64,000 bases of DNA, taken from contig NZ_JBBKTX010000002.1 in the NCBI RefSeq assembly GCF_044962685.1, positions 124,001 to 188,000 on the forward strand, written 5' to 3'. The notes under the pieces are model-generated. The model searched no databases. It worked only from the letters and a program-made list of their open reading frames with translations, and was not told the origin of the DNA. The stretch comes from Oceanobacter antarcticus (GTDB lineage Bacteria > Pseudomonadota > Gammaproteobacteria > Pseudomonadales > Oceanobacteraceae). Below, piece by piece: positions 48,575-58,072 of this stretch. The position numbers and the translations under genes are program-made. The stretch's first letter is position 1, and each line of letters opens with the position of its first letter.

Positions 48575-50725
48575 ATGCGCAAATATTTGCTTCCTGTTGT
48601 GTTGCTGGTCGGCCTGGGTCTGGTCTTTTTGTACATGGATCGGCTGTTGGTTGCCCAGCAACAGGCCTCAGAGACCATTATTGCCAAGACCCGTATCAAT
48701 GAGGTAAGTAACCGCCTGTCTGCCGTAGTGAACCAGCACCTGCAGTTGACCTATGGCTTGGCGGCTTTTGTTCATGCGCAACCAAATTTTACCGAACAGG
48801 AATTCGAGGTGTTTGCGGCCAGCAGCCAGCAAAATACCGGTGGCGTGATGAGCTTGCAGTTGGCGCCGGGCGCGGTCGTCCGTTATATGACCAACAAAGA
48901 ACACCATGGCAAGGCGCTGGGTCACGATTTATTGGCGGATCCGGCGCGCCGGAAGATCGTCAAGCGTGCTATTGACGAACGTCGTTATGTCATTGCCGGG
49001 CCGATTTCCCTGGTTCAGGGGGGCAGAGCGATCATTGCCCGCAATCCGATTTATTTGATGGGCAATGAGGGCGAGTTTTTTTGGGGCTTCGCCACCATAC
49101 TGCTCGATATCGAACGGTTGTTGCTGGAAGCCGGATTATCCAAGCATGAATACTGGCTGGATCTGGCTGTGCGTGGCAAGGATGCACTGGGCGCCAAGGG
49201 CGATGTGTTCTTTGGTGATGCCAAGGTATTTGAGCGAGATCCGGTGGTTGCATCGGTCATTTTACCGGGGGGATCCTGGCAAATAGGTGCCAGTCGGGCG
49301 CTGGATTATCGCTATCTGCTGCCACAACGGATTGTCTTGTGGCTGGTCTTTTGTATTGTTGCTCCCTTGCTGGGCTGGATGTTCTGGCATTTGATGAACG
49401 AACCGGCAGTGCTCAAACGTGAAGTGGCGGTTGCCACCACCGAATTGCAGGAAGCTTATGCCCGAAGTGAGGCGGCATTGACGGAAGCGGAAGTGGCCAA
49501 CAAGGCGAAGTCCGAGTTCCTTGCCAATATGAGCCATGAATTACGTACCCCACTGAATGCCATCATGGGGTTTGCGACCCTGATTGATACTCGAACAACC
49601 GAACCCCATGTGCACCGTTATGCCAGTCAGACGCTGGCGTCGGCGCGGCACCTGCTGGCTTTGGTGAATGATATTCTCGACTTTTCCAGAATTCAGGCAG
49701 TGGGTATTGAGATCGAATCAAAGCCGTTCTTGCTTTATCAGATGCTGGAAAGTGTGATGGACAGCCTCAAGGCCTTGCTGGGAGACAAGCCCGTCAAGGC
49801 AGCGTTGACCCTGGACGACGATATCCCGCAATGCGTCTGCGGTGATGAACTGAGATTGACCCAGATACTCATCAATTTTATCAGCAATGCGGCAAAGTTT
49901 ACGGCGGCTGGTGTGGTTGAGCTGGCGGTACAACTGATCCATTTGGGTGAGGATCATGTCCGGCTCCGATTTTTGGTGAACGACACCGGTCGCGGTATTC
50001 CGGCAAACAAGCTGTCGCTGATTTTCGAGCAATTCCAGCAAGTGGATGGCTCGGATACTCGCCACTATGGCGGTGCCGGTCTCGGGTTGAGTATTACCCG
50101 TTCGCTGGTGGAAGCGATGGAAGGCGAATTGCTGGTGAGCAGTGAAGAAGGTAAAGGCAGTCAATTTGGCGTGTCTTTGACTCTGGCATTGCCGGATGCT
50201 GGTCTGGAAACGGCATCGCTTGCCGTTGCAGAAACTGAGGCTGATCAGATCGATGAACAGCCTGGCACAAACCTCAGCGGTAGTGCGCCGGAGTCGTTAT
50301 CGCTTCAGGGGATTGGCATCCTGATCGTTGATGATAACGCGGTGAATCGCAAGCTGGTCAGTGAAATGCTGGGCCGGCGTGGTGCGACCCTGGTGTGTGC
50401 AGAAAATGGTCATGAAGCGGTTGATGTCTTGCTGAACGGGCTACAGCCGATTGATATCGTACTGATGGATATTCAGATGCCCGTACTGGGAGGGCTTGAA
50501 GCAACGCGGCTGTTACGGGAGTACTACCAGATCGATACCCCGGTGATCGGGCTGTCGGCCAATGCTTCAGCGCAGGACGAGCGGATCAGTCTGGAGGCCG
50601 GTATGAATGGCTATCTAAGCAAACCCTTCCGGCCGGAACCGCTGGTGGCACTGGTGCAGCAGTTGACCAAACGGGATAAATGTTCATTCGGTGGCACAAC
50701 AACAGACCCAGGAACCCAGACCTAG
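48575..50725 (+). CDS. Hybrid sensor histidine kinase with CHASE domain
   Basis: A 716-residue membrane sensor. The N-terminal helix (YLLPVVLLVGLGLVFLYM) is followed by an extracytoplasmic CHASE domain (residues about 45-235, LTYGLAAFVHAQPNFTEQEFEVFA and IVKRAIDERRYVIAGPISLVQGG), a second helix (RIVLWLVFCIVAPLLGWMFWHL), and a coiled-coil linker. The kinase core has H321 (FLANMSHELRTPLNAIMG), the N-box (ILINFISNAAKFT), the G boxes DTGRGIP and GGAGLGLSI, and the C-terminal receiver has D632 (DIVLMDIQMPVLGG) with K at the end of the fold. CHASE domains bind small ligands such as plant cytokinins or quorum-type compounds, but the ligand here is unknown. The ATG at 48575 precedes the first helix. 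No output gene is next to it. Confidence 0.93.
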   Translation: MRKYLLPVVLLVGLGLVFLYMDRLLVAQQQASETIIAKTRINEVSNRLSAVVNQHLQLTYGLAAFVHAQPNFTEQEFEVFAASSQQNTGGVMSLQLAPGAVVRYMTNKEHHGKALGHDLLADPARRKIVKRAIDERRYVIAGPISLVQGGRAIIARNPIYLMGNEGEFFWGFATILLDIERLLLEAGLSKHEYWLDLAVRGKDALGAKGDVFFGDAKVFERDPVVASVILPGGSWQIGASRALDYRYLLPQRIVLWLVFCIVAPLLGWMFWHLMNEPAVLKREVAVATTELQEAYARSEAALTEAEVANKAKSEFLANMSHELRTPLNAIMGFATLIDTRTTEPHVHRYASQTLASARHLLALVNDILDFSRIQAVGIEIESKPFLLYQMLESVMDSLKALLGDKPVKAALTLDDDIPQCVCGDELRLTQILINFISNAAKFTAAGVVELAVQLIHLGEDHVRLRFLVNDTGRGIPANKLSLIFEQFQQVDGSDTRHYGGAGLGLSITRSLVEAMEGELLVSSEEGKGSQFGVSLTLALPDAGLETASLAVAETEADQIDEQPGTNLSGSAPESLSLQGIGILIVDDNAVNRKLVSEMLGRRGATLVCAENGHEAVDVLLNGLQPIDIVLMDIQMPVLGGLEATRLLREYYQIDTPVIGLSANASAQDERISLEAGMNGYLSKPFRPEPLVALVQQLTKRDKCSFGGTTTDPGTQT

Positions 50726-51483
50726 CGAATCATCGAGAAGCGTCGCAGCGCGCGCTGGGCATGACTTTCAAAGCGACTGCTCTGCTGCAGCGTTTCTTCA
50801 ACAAAGGCCAGATGGTTGTTCACAGCTTGGCGGGCATCGTCTTCATTACGCTGGATCACCGCATTTTTCAGGGCTTCATGCTGCAGGCGGATGGTATCCC
50901 GACGTCCTTCCTCGGTGTAGAGGTAGGTCAGGTTGGTGGCAATGGTCTGTTTGAACAGGCTGAGTAATGCCCGCATGGAGTGCAACAGGACGGCATTGTG
51001 TGATGCCTCGGCGATGGATAAATGGAAGCGCCAGTCCAGCTCGGCTTCTGCTTTGGCGCCGAGTCGGGCCTGATGCCCGTCGAGCCATTCCTGGTAACGA
51101 CGTTCAATAATAGCGTGGTCTTCCGGTGTCGCCCGCAGGGCCGCATAGTGAGCGGCAACTTCCTCCAGCGCATGGCGGTATTCCAGCAAATCGTAATTAA
51201 ACTCCGGGTGACTCTGAAACAATTCCAGCAGTGGATCGGCCAGAGAATGGCCAAGGGCGGTGGCAACATAGGTACCGCCGCCCTGTCGACGGCTGACCAG
51301 TCCCTTAGTCTCCAGCTGATTCAGCGCCTCGCGAATGGAAGGGCGAGAGACGTCAAAGCGAGCAGCCAGTTCACGTTCGGTCGGCATTTTCTGCCCTGGT
51401 TCCAGACTGCCTTCAATAATCATGCTTTCCAGCTGGCCAGCAATAATAGCGGAGATTTTCTGACTCTGGATGCGTTGGGTCAT
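50722..51483 (-). CDS. lldR: GntR family lactate regulator LldR
   Basis: A 253-residue FadR-type GntR regulator. The N-terminal winged helix (KISAIIAGQLESMIIEGSLEPGQKMPTERELAARFDVSRPSIREALNQLETKGLVSRRQGGGTYV) has the standard MP-TERELA and SRPSIREAL motifs. The C-terminal ligand domain has the FCD helices (LLEYRHALEEVAAHYAALRAT) with histidine and aspartate candidates for metal binding, such as DWRFHLSIAEASHN. It is close to LldR and PdhR; placement beside lldEFG and the operator at 51637 favours LldR, which senses lactate. The ATG at 51483 gives the family N-terminus. The gene overlaps the end of the hybrid kinase by four bases, tail to tail. Confidence 0.92.
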   Translation of the reverse strand: MTQRIQSQKISAIIAGQLESMIIEGSLEPGQKMPTERELAARFDVSRPSIREALNQLETKGLVSRRQGGGTYVATALGHSLADPLLELFQSHPEFNYDLLEYRHALEEVAAHYAALRATPEDHAIIERRYQEWLDGHQARLGAKAEAELDWRFHLSIAEASHNAVLLHSMRALLSLFKQTIATNLTYLYTEEGRRDTIRLQHEALKNAVIQRNEDDARQAVNNHLAFVEETLQQSSRFESHAQRALRRFSMIR

Positions 51484-51636
51484 GGGAAATCCTGTGTACG
51501 GTGTGCCATCAAATGTGCCATCAAGTGCGCCATGGTGGCTGATTTTACGCCAGACGTGCGACTTTGATCGGTAGCGGCCACAGTTGTCCATTGACCCCGA
51601 CAATATTCAGAGGTAATTTGGCGTTGTATTTTTGGT

Positions 51637-51655
51637 AAATTGGTAAGACCAATTT
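51637..51655. promoter_or_regulatory. LldR/PdhR-type operator
   Basis: AAATTGGTAAGACCAATTT is a perfect 8+3+8 palindrome that matches the consensus AATTGGT-N3-ACCAATT of the LldR/PdhR group of GntR regulators. It lies between the lldR start (51483) and the lldE start (51762), so one site can govern both. It is the only such site found between the divergent genes. Confidence 0.92.
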
Positions 51656-51761
51656 ATTCAATCACAATAATAACTGCAAGTGTTTTCTGCGATGTCGGTC
51701 GTGATTCCTGCGGCCGGGCTACTGACGCAGTGCACCTGGCATCCGTATAGGTGGAATCCTC

Positions 51762-52577
51762 ATGACCCTTTCCCTGTCGTCACGGCGGCGCAGCTATCCA
51801 TCCCGACCATCGCGGGTGTACCTGATGGGCACGTGTCTGGTCGACAGTTTTTTCCCCCAGGCGGGGATGGACGCGATTGCGGTTTTACAGAGCCAGGGCG
51901 TTGAGGTGGTGTTTCCACAAGCACAAACCTGTTGCGGCCAGCCAGCCTGGAATTCCGGTTACGAAAACGAAGCCCGCGCCGTTGCCCGGCGTCAGCTGTT
52001 AGCTTTTGCAGAGGACATTCCCGTTGTGGTGATGATGGGGTCTTGCGCCGGTATGGTGCATCTGGAGTACCCGGCGCTGTTTCGTGGCCAGTCGGAAGCG
52101 CCGCAGGCGGTGGCGTTGGCGGCACGTACCTATGAGTTCTCCGAATTTCTGATTAACGTTCTCGATATTCAGTTTGAGTCTCGTGATATTACCAACCTAA
52201 CGGAGCAACGAGTGGCCCTGCACACCTCTTGCTCGTCGCGGCGGGGCATGGGAGTGGCGGCCGAGCACCGGGAGCTGGTCGGCCGTCTACCGGGTGTTCA
52301 GGTGGTGGAGCCAAAGCGGGTTGCCGAATGTTGTGGTTTTGGCGGCACTTTTGCGGTGAAGCAGGCGGAGATTTCGGCAGCGATGGCACACGACAAGGCC
52401 ATGGCCATGTCAGCCACAGCGGCTGATGTGATTACCAGTGCTGATTGCGGCTGTCTGATGAATATTGGCGGCACGCTGGATGTACTGGCGGCCGAGGGCA
52501 AGGCCCGCGCCATGCCGACACGCCACCTGGCAACGCTGGTACGAGCATCCCTGGATCAGACCGGAGGTGAAGCATGA
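51762..52577 (+). CDS. lldE: Lactate utilisation protein LldE (LutA)
   Basis: A 271-residue iron-sulfur protein that, with LldF and LldG, oxidises L-lactate to pyruvate in the cytoplasm. It has two CCG-type cysteine motifs: TCCGQPAWNSG and ECCGFGGTFAVK, plus FFPQAGMDAI and GSCAGMVHLEYP. The N-terminus starts MTLSLSSRRRSYPSRPSRVYLMGTC, slightly longer than usual, so an internal start near the YLMGTCLVDSFFPQ strand is possible. It begins 107 bases after the operator and overlaps lldF by four bases (ATGA), so translation is coupled. Confidence 0.95.
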   Translation: MTLSLSSRRRSYPSRPSRVYLMGTCLVDSFFPQAGMDAIAVLQSQGVEVVFPQAQTCCGQPAWNSGYENEARAVARRQLLAFAEDIPVVVMMGSCAGMVHLEYPALFRGQSEAPQAVALAARTYEFSEFLINVLDIQFESRDITNLTEQRVALHTSCSSRRGMGVAAEHRELVGRLPGVQVVEPKRVAECCGFGGTFAVKQAEISAAMAHDKAMAMSATAADVITSADCGCLMNIGGTLDVLAAEGKARAMPTRHLATLVRASLDQTGGEA

Positions 52578-54142
52578 ATTCGTCAACCTCAGCGTTTATT
52601 GAATTAAAAACCCTGGTTGATCAGGAAGAACACGAGTTTGCCGATATGCAGGCGCGCCACTTCAAGGCTCGCGCCAGCATGGCACTAAAAAACGAGACCC
52701 TGCGGGCCAGTTTTCGGGGAGCCAGTGACTTTCTGATGGGCAAACGTCAGAGTGTCTTTCCAGATGCGGTCGAACTGGAAGCCTTGCGTGATCGGGGTGA
52801 AGCCGCCCGCCAGCGCAGTCTGGCGAAGCTGCCGGATTTACTCGAACAACTGGAAACCAACCTGGTTGCCAACGGTATTCAGGTGCACTGGGCCGATACT
52901 GCCGAGCAGGCCAATCAAATCATCCATGGCATTCTTGATGCCAATCAGGCCGATACCGTGGTGAAGGGCAAATCCATGGTCAGCGAAGAGATTGAGCTGA
53001 ACCACTATCTGGAAGCCCGAGGGATCGAATGTCTGGAAAGTGATATGGGCGAGTATCTGGTACAGCTGGCCAAAGAAGCGCCATCCCACATCGTGATGCC
53101 GGTGATTCACAAAAACAAACAGCAAATCGCCCAGCTGATGCACAGTCGCGCCACGACCCCTGAAGGTGACCCGGTACCTTACAGCGAAGAGGTGGATGAT
53201 CTGATCGGTAATGCCCGCGCTATTCTGCGGGAGAAATTCCGTCACGCCGATGCCGGTATCTCTGGCGTCAACATGGCGATTGCGGAAACCGGCACCTTGT
53301 TGCTGATCGAGAACGAAGGTAACGGTCGTATGTGCACGACCGTGCCACCGCTACATATTGCCGTGACGGGCATTGAAAAAGTGGTGCAAAGTCTCAGTGA
53401 TGTACCGGAGTTGCTTACCCTGTTACCGCGCTCTGCCACCGGCCAGCTGATTACCACCTACGTTAATATGATTTCTGGCCCGCGCCAGACGGACGAACTG
53501 GATGGCCCGGAGCAGGTGCATCTGGTGCTGGTGGATAACGGTCGTTCGAAAATATTCAACCACCCGGATCTGCAATCGACCCTGCAATGTATCCGTTGTG
53601 GTGCCTGTATGAACCACTGCCCGGTGTATGCCCGGATTGGCGGTCATGCCTACGGCTCGACCTATCCTGGCCCGATTGGTCAGGTGGTGACACCCCAGCT
53701 GGGTTCGGCTGGCGGCTTGGCGATCCATGGCGACATGATCAACGCTTGCTCGCTTAATGGTGCCTGTGGCGAGGCGTGCCCGGTACGTATTCCGTTGCCA
53801 GATCTGATTCGTGATCTGCGGGCTGAGGCGGTGGCACCCCTGAGTCGTCAGCAAAATGGCCAGACGCCTGTGGAAGGAAGCGGCAGCAAACGTACGCTGG
53901 CCGAAAGTCTGATCTGGCAAGGCTGGAGTCTGGTGCACAAGGTGCCCTGGTTGTACCGGCTGACGACCAGGCTAATGACCCGTGGCCGCAAACTGATGCC
54001 CGCCAGACTGGCCCCCTGGACGAACACTCGTTCGATGCCAAAACCTGCAGCCTACAGCCTGCATGAATTGGCCCGCAAGGCGGGTATTGCCGCGCAAGCA
54101 TCTCCGGTAGCCAATAGCAGAGAGAATAACAATGAACAGTAA
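52574..54142 (+). CDS. lldF: Lactate utilisation protein LldF (LutB)
   Basis: A 522-residue iron-sulfur protein that forms the core of the LldEFG complex. The central LUD domain shows GMGEYLVQLAKEAPSHIVMPVIHKNK-like SDMGEYLVQ, INNAETGTLLLIENEGNGRMCTT-like NMAIAETGTLLLIENEG and the glycine motif. Two 4Fe-4S clusters are encoded late: CIRCGACMNHCPVY and LNGACGEACPVRIPLPDLI. A short C-terminal helix follows. The start overlaps lldE by four bases and the end overlaps lldG by 11. Confidence 0.95.
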   Translation: MNSSTSAFIELKTLVDQEEHEFADMQARHFKARASMALKNETLRASFRGASDFLMGKRQSVFPDAVELEALRDRGEAARQRSLAKLPDLLEQLETNLVANGIQVHWADTAEQANQIIHGILDANQADTVVKGKSMVSEEIELNHYLEARGIECLESDMGEYLVQLAKEAPSHIVMPVIHKNKQQIAQLMHSRATTPEGDPVPYSEEVDDLIGNARAILREKFRHADAGISGVNMAIAETGTLLLIENEGNGRMCTTVPPLHIAVTGIEKVVQSLSDVPELLTLLPRSATGQLITTYVNMISGPRQTDELDGPEQVHLVLVDNGRSKIFNHPDLQSTLQCIRCGACMNHCPVYARIGGHAYGSTYPGPIGQVVTPQLGSAGGLAIHGDMINACSLNGACGEACPVRIPLPDLIRDLRAEAVAPLSRQQNGQTPVEGSGSKRTLAESLIWQGWSLVHKVPWLYRLTTRLMTRGRKLMPARLAPWTNTRSMPKPAAYSLHELARKAGIAAQASPVANSRENNNEQ

Positions 54143-54845
54143 AACCCGAATTCTCGAGCGCTTGCGCCAAGGGCAAGCGCAACAGGCGACGGCGGTTGAC
54201 CACGGCGACTTGCCCGCCATGCCGCGCTTGCCGGAAACCGCCTGGAAAACCCGTTTCATCGAATTGATGACGGCCAATCACGCCCAGGTAATTGAATGCA
54301 ACAGGGCCAACTGGATTGGGCAACTGGTTGAACTGCTGCAGCAAAAACGTCTGGATCAGCTCTGCCTGGGCCAAAGCCCCGCTAATCTGGAACTGGCCGA
54401 CGTGCTGGCCAGCCGCCTGCCGGAACTCCGTCTGTCGCGCTTTGACCAGGCGCTGGAAGCGTACGCAGATAGTCGTATGCGAGTGCGATTGTTCACCGAG
54501 ATGTCGGCCGGTTTCAGTCGTGCCACTGCGGCACTGGCGGAAACCGGCACGCTGGTGGTGGCCAGCGGCGCAGAGGAACCAAGAACCTTGTCGCTGGTGC
54601 CGCCGCTGAGCATCATTCTGCTGCATCAAGCCGATCTGGTATCCGGCTTTGCCGAACTGATCGAGCAGCCACGCTGGCAGGGCAAGCTGCCAACCAACCT
54701 GTTGCTGATTTCCGGGCCCAGTAAAACCGCCGATATTCAGCAAACCCTGGCTTATGGCGCCCATGGGCCAAAAGAGCTGGTGGTGCTGTTAGTGGATGAA
54801 TGCGTGCAGGATGAATGCGTGCAAGATGAATGCGCCAGCGACTGA
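54132..54845 (+). CDS. lldG: Lactate utilisation protein LldG (LutC)
   Basis: A 237-residue LUD-domain protein, third component of the lactate oxidase complex. It has the family pattern FTEMSAGFSRATAALAETGTLVVASGAEEPRTLSLVPPLSIILLHQADLVSGFAELIE and the late SGPSKTADIQQTLAYGAHGPKELVVLLV. The C-terminal end has three near-copies of Asp-Glu-Cys-(Val-Gln), encoded by a 15-bp tandem repeat, so this tail is a recent expansion. The start overlaps the lldF end by 11 bases. The permease and the classical lldD dehydrogenase are not seen beside it. Confidence 0.95.
   Translation: MNSKTRILERLRQGQAQQATAVDHGDLPAMPRLPETAWKTRFIELMTANHAQVIECNRANWIGQLVELLQQKRLDQLCLGQSPANLELADVLASRLPELRLSRFDQALEAYADSRMRVRLFTEMSAGFSRATAALAETGTLVVASGAEEPRTLSLVPPLSIILLHQADLVSGFAELIEQPRWQGKLPTNLLLISGPSKTADIQQTLAYGAHGPKELVVLLVDECVQDECVQDECASD
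54795..54836 (+). repeat. 15-bp tandem repeat in the lldG 3' end
   Basis: The unit GATGAATGCGTGCAG at 54795-54809 is followed by GATGAATGCGTGCAA at 54810-54824 and a partial third copy GATGAATGCGCC to 54836. It encodes DECVQDECVQDEC at the C-terminus of LldG. Confidence 0.9.
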
Positions 54846-54906
54846 GCTGATGAACACAACTGATTTTGCGGCGGTACCGCCAAGCCGGTGTCGTCAGGGA
54901 TAAGTA

Positions 54907-57786
54907 ATGAAACCCGAATATAGTAATTTTCTGAAGCAACTGGGGCAGGTGATTGAGTCTGATCGAATCATCACCGATGCGCTGCGGAGGCTGGCGCTGG
55001 GAACCGATGCCAGCTTCTATCGGTTGATACCGCAGGCCGTCGTGATGGTGAATACAGAAGCCGAGGTGGTGCAACTGTTGTTATTGGCTGGCCAGCACAA
55101 GGTACACGTCACTTTTCGCGCAGCAGGCACCAGTCTGTCTGGTCAGGCCGTCACGGATGGCATTTTGGTTCGTCTGGCACCAACCTGGAATGGTATTGAG
55201 GTGTTGGAGAACGGTGGCAAACTGCGGCTGCAGCCCGGCGTTATCGGTGCCCATGCCAATCGTCAACTGGCACCGTTCCAACGCAAGATTGGCCCGGATC
55301 CGGCATCCATCAATGCCTGTAAAATTGGCGGTATTGTTGCCAATAACGCCTCTGGCATGTGCTGTGGCACAGCCCAGAATAGCTATCAGACCATCGACTC
55401 AATGCGGTTGGTGTTGGCCGATGGCACGATCCTGGATACCGCCGACCCGGCGTCGCGACAGGCATTTGTAAAACGCCAGCCCGAGATGATCGCCACACTG
55501 GCCTCGCTGCGTGACGAGGTGGCTGCCAATCAGGAATTGACCGCCCGTATCCGCAAAAAATTCTCAATTAAGAACACCACTGGCTACAGCCTTAATGCCC
55601 TGGTTGATTTTCAGGATCCGATCGACATTCTGATGCACTTGATGGTCGGTTCGGAAGGCACGCTGGGATTTGTCTCAGAAGTGGTCTATCGCACGGTAGA
55701 AGAACATGCGTTCAAGGCCTCGGCCTTATTGATGTTTGCCGATATCGAACGCACCAGTCGTGCAGTCACCGCGTTGGCCAGCGCTCCGGTAGCGGCGGTG
55801 GAACTGATGGATCGCGCCAGTTTACGCTGTGTGGAAGACAAGCCAGGCATGCCCGATTATCTGGCTGCACTGGCTAACGACGTTGCCTGTTTACTGGTGG
55901 AGGTTCGTGGCACCAGCCAGCAAGAACTCGACCAGCGTCTGGCCGCCGTGACCGCCGTACTGGCTGAATTTGATACCTTGCATGGTAACGCCTTTACCAT
56001 CGATGCAGACATCTGTCAGCGCTACTGGAATATTCGCAAGGGGTTGTTTCCGGCCGTCGGCGCGGTGCGGGAAAAAGGCACCACCGTAATCATCGAAGAC
56101 GTCGCCTTTCCGGTCGAATCCCTGGCCCCCGCAGTGCTGGAATTGCAGCAGCTGTTCAGCAAATACCACTACGACGAAGCGATTATTTTTGGCCATGCTC
56201 TGGCCGGAAACCTGCATTTTGTGTTTACCCAGAATTTTACTGACGCTGCTGAAATCCAGCGTTATGCCGATTTTATGGACGAAGTCTGTGTGCTGGTGGT
56301 TGGTCGTTACGATGGATCGCTCAAGGCCGAGCATGGCACCGGGCGCAACATGGCACCCTTTGTGGAACTGGAGTGGGGGGCACAGGCGTATGAGCTGATG
56401 TGGCGTATCAAGGCGGCGTTTGACCCGGCTGGTATTCTCAACCCGGAAGTGATTCTGACCCGTAATCTGCGTACACATATCGAACACCTGAAACCGATAC
56501 CGGAAGCCCACGACCTGATTGACCGCTGTATTGAATGCGGTTTTTGTGAGCCGGTGTGTCCGTCGAAAAACCTCACACTGACGCCTCGGCAACGGATTGT
56601 AGTGATGCGTGAGCTGAGTCGGCTGGAGCGACAGCACGCCAACTTGCATCGCTCTGATGAGTACGAACAATTACTCAGTGACTACCAGTATCAAGGCATT
56701 GATACCTGTGCTGCGGATGGCTTGTGCAGCCTGGCCTGTCCGGTGGACATCAATACCGGCGACCTCAGTCGTTTTTTGCGCAGCGAGCGTAACGCCCGTT
56801 ATGGCGGCCGGGCGGACTGGGTTGCCGGACACTTTGAGCTGGTTGCCAACGGCACGCGTGCTGGTTTGAAAATGCTGGATCTGACCCGTGCGGTGATTGG
56901 GGATTCCGCACTGGCAGGTATCAGCAAAGTGGCCAACAAACTGACCTTCGATGCGCTGCCACAATGGCATGATGCGATGCCGCAAGCCAGCGGTAGCGCC
57001 CGGCCGCTGGCACCGACACCGGAAGTGGCCGGAGCCGGGGTCGATCTGGTGTATTTTCCGAGTTGTGCCAGCCGGAATATGGGGTCGGCAAAGCAGGACG
57101 ATGACCAGCGCAGTTTGCAGCAGGTAACGCTGGATCTGGCAAAAAAAGCCGGTCTCACCGTGATCCAGCTAGCCGATCAACAGGCGTTTTGTTGCGGTAT
57201 GCCACTGGAGAGCAAGGGTATGTTTGAGCAGGCAGATGCCATGCGAGAACAGCTGAACCAGGCGTTGCTGGTGGCCAGTGATATGGGCCGTATTCCAGTA
57301 GTGATCGATACCAGCCCTTGCGTATTTCGTATGAGCCAGCAACTGGATAAGCGTATTCAGCTGCTCGATCCGGTGCATTTTGCCAATCGGTATCTGGTGC
57401 CGAAACTGGCTATCACACCCGTGGATGACGCAGTTGCCGTGCATGTCACTTGTTCAACCACCAAGCAGGGGTTAGGCACTGAACTGATCAAATTGGCAAA
57501 GCAGTGTTCCACCCGAGTCGTGGTGCCGGAAGACATTAGCTGTTGCGGCTTTGCTGGCGACAAGGGGTTTGTTTTGCCAGAGCTGAACGCCTCGGCGCTG
57601 GCGCCACTGCGAGGCCAGATCAAGGACTGCAAGGAAGGCATTTCAACCAGTCGCACCTGCGAGATTGGCCTGGCGCGGCATGGCGAAATTCCTTATCACT
57701 CGCTGTTCTACTTGCTCGATCGGGTGAGTACAAGTCAGCCTGTTGTCGCACACTCTATTCGACGGGACACTCTGTCTCAGGATTAA
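54907..57786 (+). CDS. dld: FAD-linked D-lactate dehydrogenase with iron-sulfur domain
   Basis: A 959-residue membrane-associated oxidoreductase of the Dld-II group. The N-terminal FAD-binding type 4 domain has TFRAAGTSLSGQAVTDGILVRL, GPDPASINACKIGGIVANNASGM, and HLMVGSEGTLGFVSEVV; the substrate side has GHALAGNLHFVF and EHGTGRNMAPFVELEWG. The C-terminal part carries two ferredoxin-type clusters (CIECGFCEPVCPSKNL, CAADGLCSLACPVDINTG) and two CCG motifs (CCGMPLESKG, CCGFAGDKG), which link to the quinone pool. It is 61 bases after lldG on the same strand and makes the operon able to oxidise both lactate isomers. A plain lactate permease is absent from the window. Confidence 0.93.
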   Translation: MKPEYSNFLKQLGQVIESDRIITDALRRLALGTDASFYRLIPQAVVMVNTEAEVVQLLLLAGQHKVHVTFRAAGTSLSGQAVTDGILVRLAPTWNGIEVLENGGKLRLQPGVIGAHANRQLAPFQRKIGPDPASINACKIGGIVANNASGMCCGTAQNSYQTIDSMRLVLADGTILDTADPASRQAFVKRQPEMIATLASLRDEVAANQELTARIRKKFSIKNTTGYSLNALVDFQDPIDILMHLMVGSEGTLGFVSEVVYRTVEEHAFKASALLMFADIERTSRAVTALASAPVAAVELMDRASLRCVEDKPGMPDYLAALANDVACLLVEVRGTSQQELDQRLAAVTAVLAEFDTLHGNAFTIDADICQRYWNIRKGLFPAVGAVREKGTTVIIEDVAFPVESLAPAVLELQQLFSKYHYDEAIIFGHALAGNLHFVFTQNFTDAAEIQRYADFMDEVCVLVVGRYDGSLKAEHGTGRNMAPFVELEWGAQAYELMWRIKAAFDPAGILNPEVILTRNLRTHIEHLKPIPEAHDLIDRCIECGFCEPVCPSKNLTLTPRQRIVVMRELSRLERQHANLHRSDEYEQLLSDYQYQGIDTCAADGLCSLACPVDINTGDLSRFLRSERNARYGGRADWVAGHFELVANGTRAGLKMLDLTRAVIGDSALAGISKVANKLTFDALPQWHDAMPQASGSARPLAPTPEVAGAGVDLVYFPSCASRNMGSAKQDDDQRSLQQVTLDLAKKAGLTVIQLADQQAFCCGMPLESKGMFEQADAMREQLNQALLVASDMGRIPVVIDTSPCVFRMSQQLDKRIQLLDPVHFANRYLVPKLAITPVDDAVAVHVTCSTTKQGLGTELIKLAKQCSTRVVVPEDISCCGFAGDKGFVLPELNASALAPLRGQIKDCKEGISTSRTCEIGLARHGEIPYHSLFYLLDRVSTSQPVVAHSIRRDTLSQD

Positions 57787-58072
57787 TCCGTCGGCTGTTT
57801 GTTCTCCAGAGTGCTTGCCTGCACGCATCCACATCCCGGAGAATCACGTTTTTTGCTTTTTGACGTTTTTACGGGATGAGATGTGACGGCAATGGGCCCA
57901 GGCTGCGGTTATTATGTGAATTCAGGCGCATAAACCGCCGTCTTGCCGCAGTGGCTGTTGCATCGGTCGGAGCCGCGTTGTCGACGATAGCTGTGGCGTA
58001 TTTCTTTCCGGTACACTGGCCAATCATTCTGGTTTTTATCCGGTATTTGCAACGTACACAGGGAAAGCGACT
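57787..58072. other. Intergenic region, nothing recognised
   Basis: 286 bases between dld and the RecQ-type helicase. A 90-codon frame on the plus strand from 57876 overlaps the start of the helicase but has no ribosome site or family pattern. No clear terminator with a T-run was found after dld; ACGTTTTTTGC at 57848 may play that role. Confidence 0.45.
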
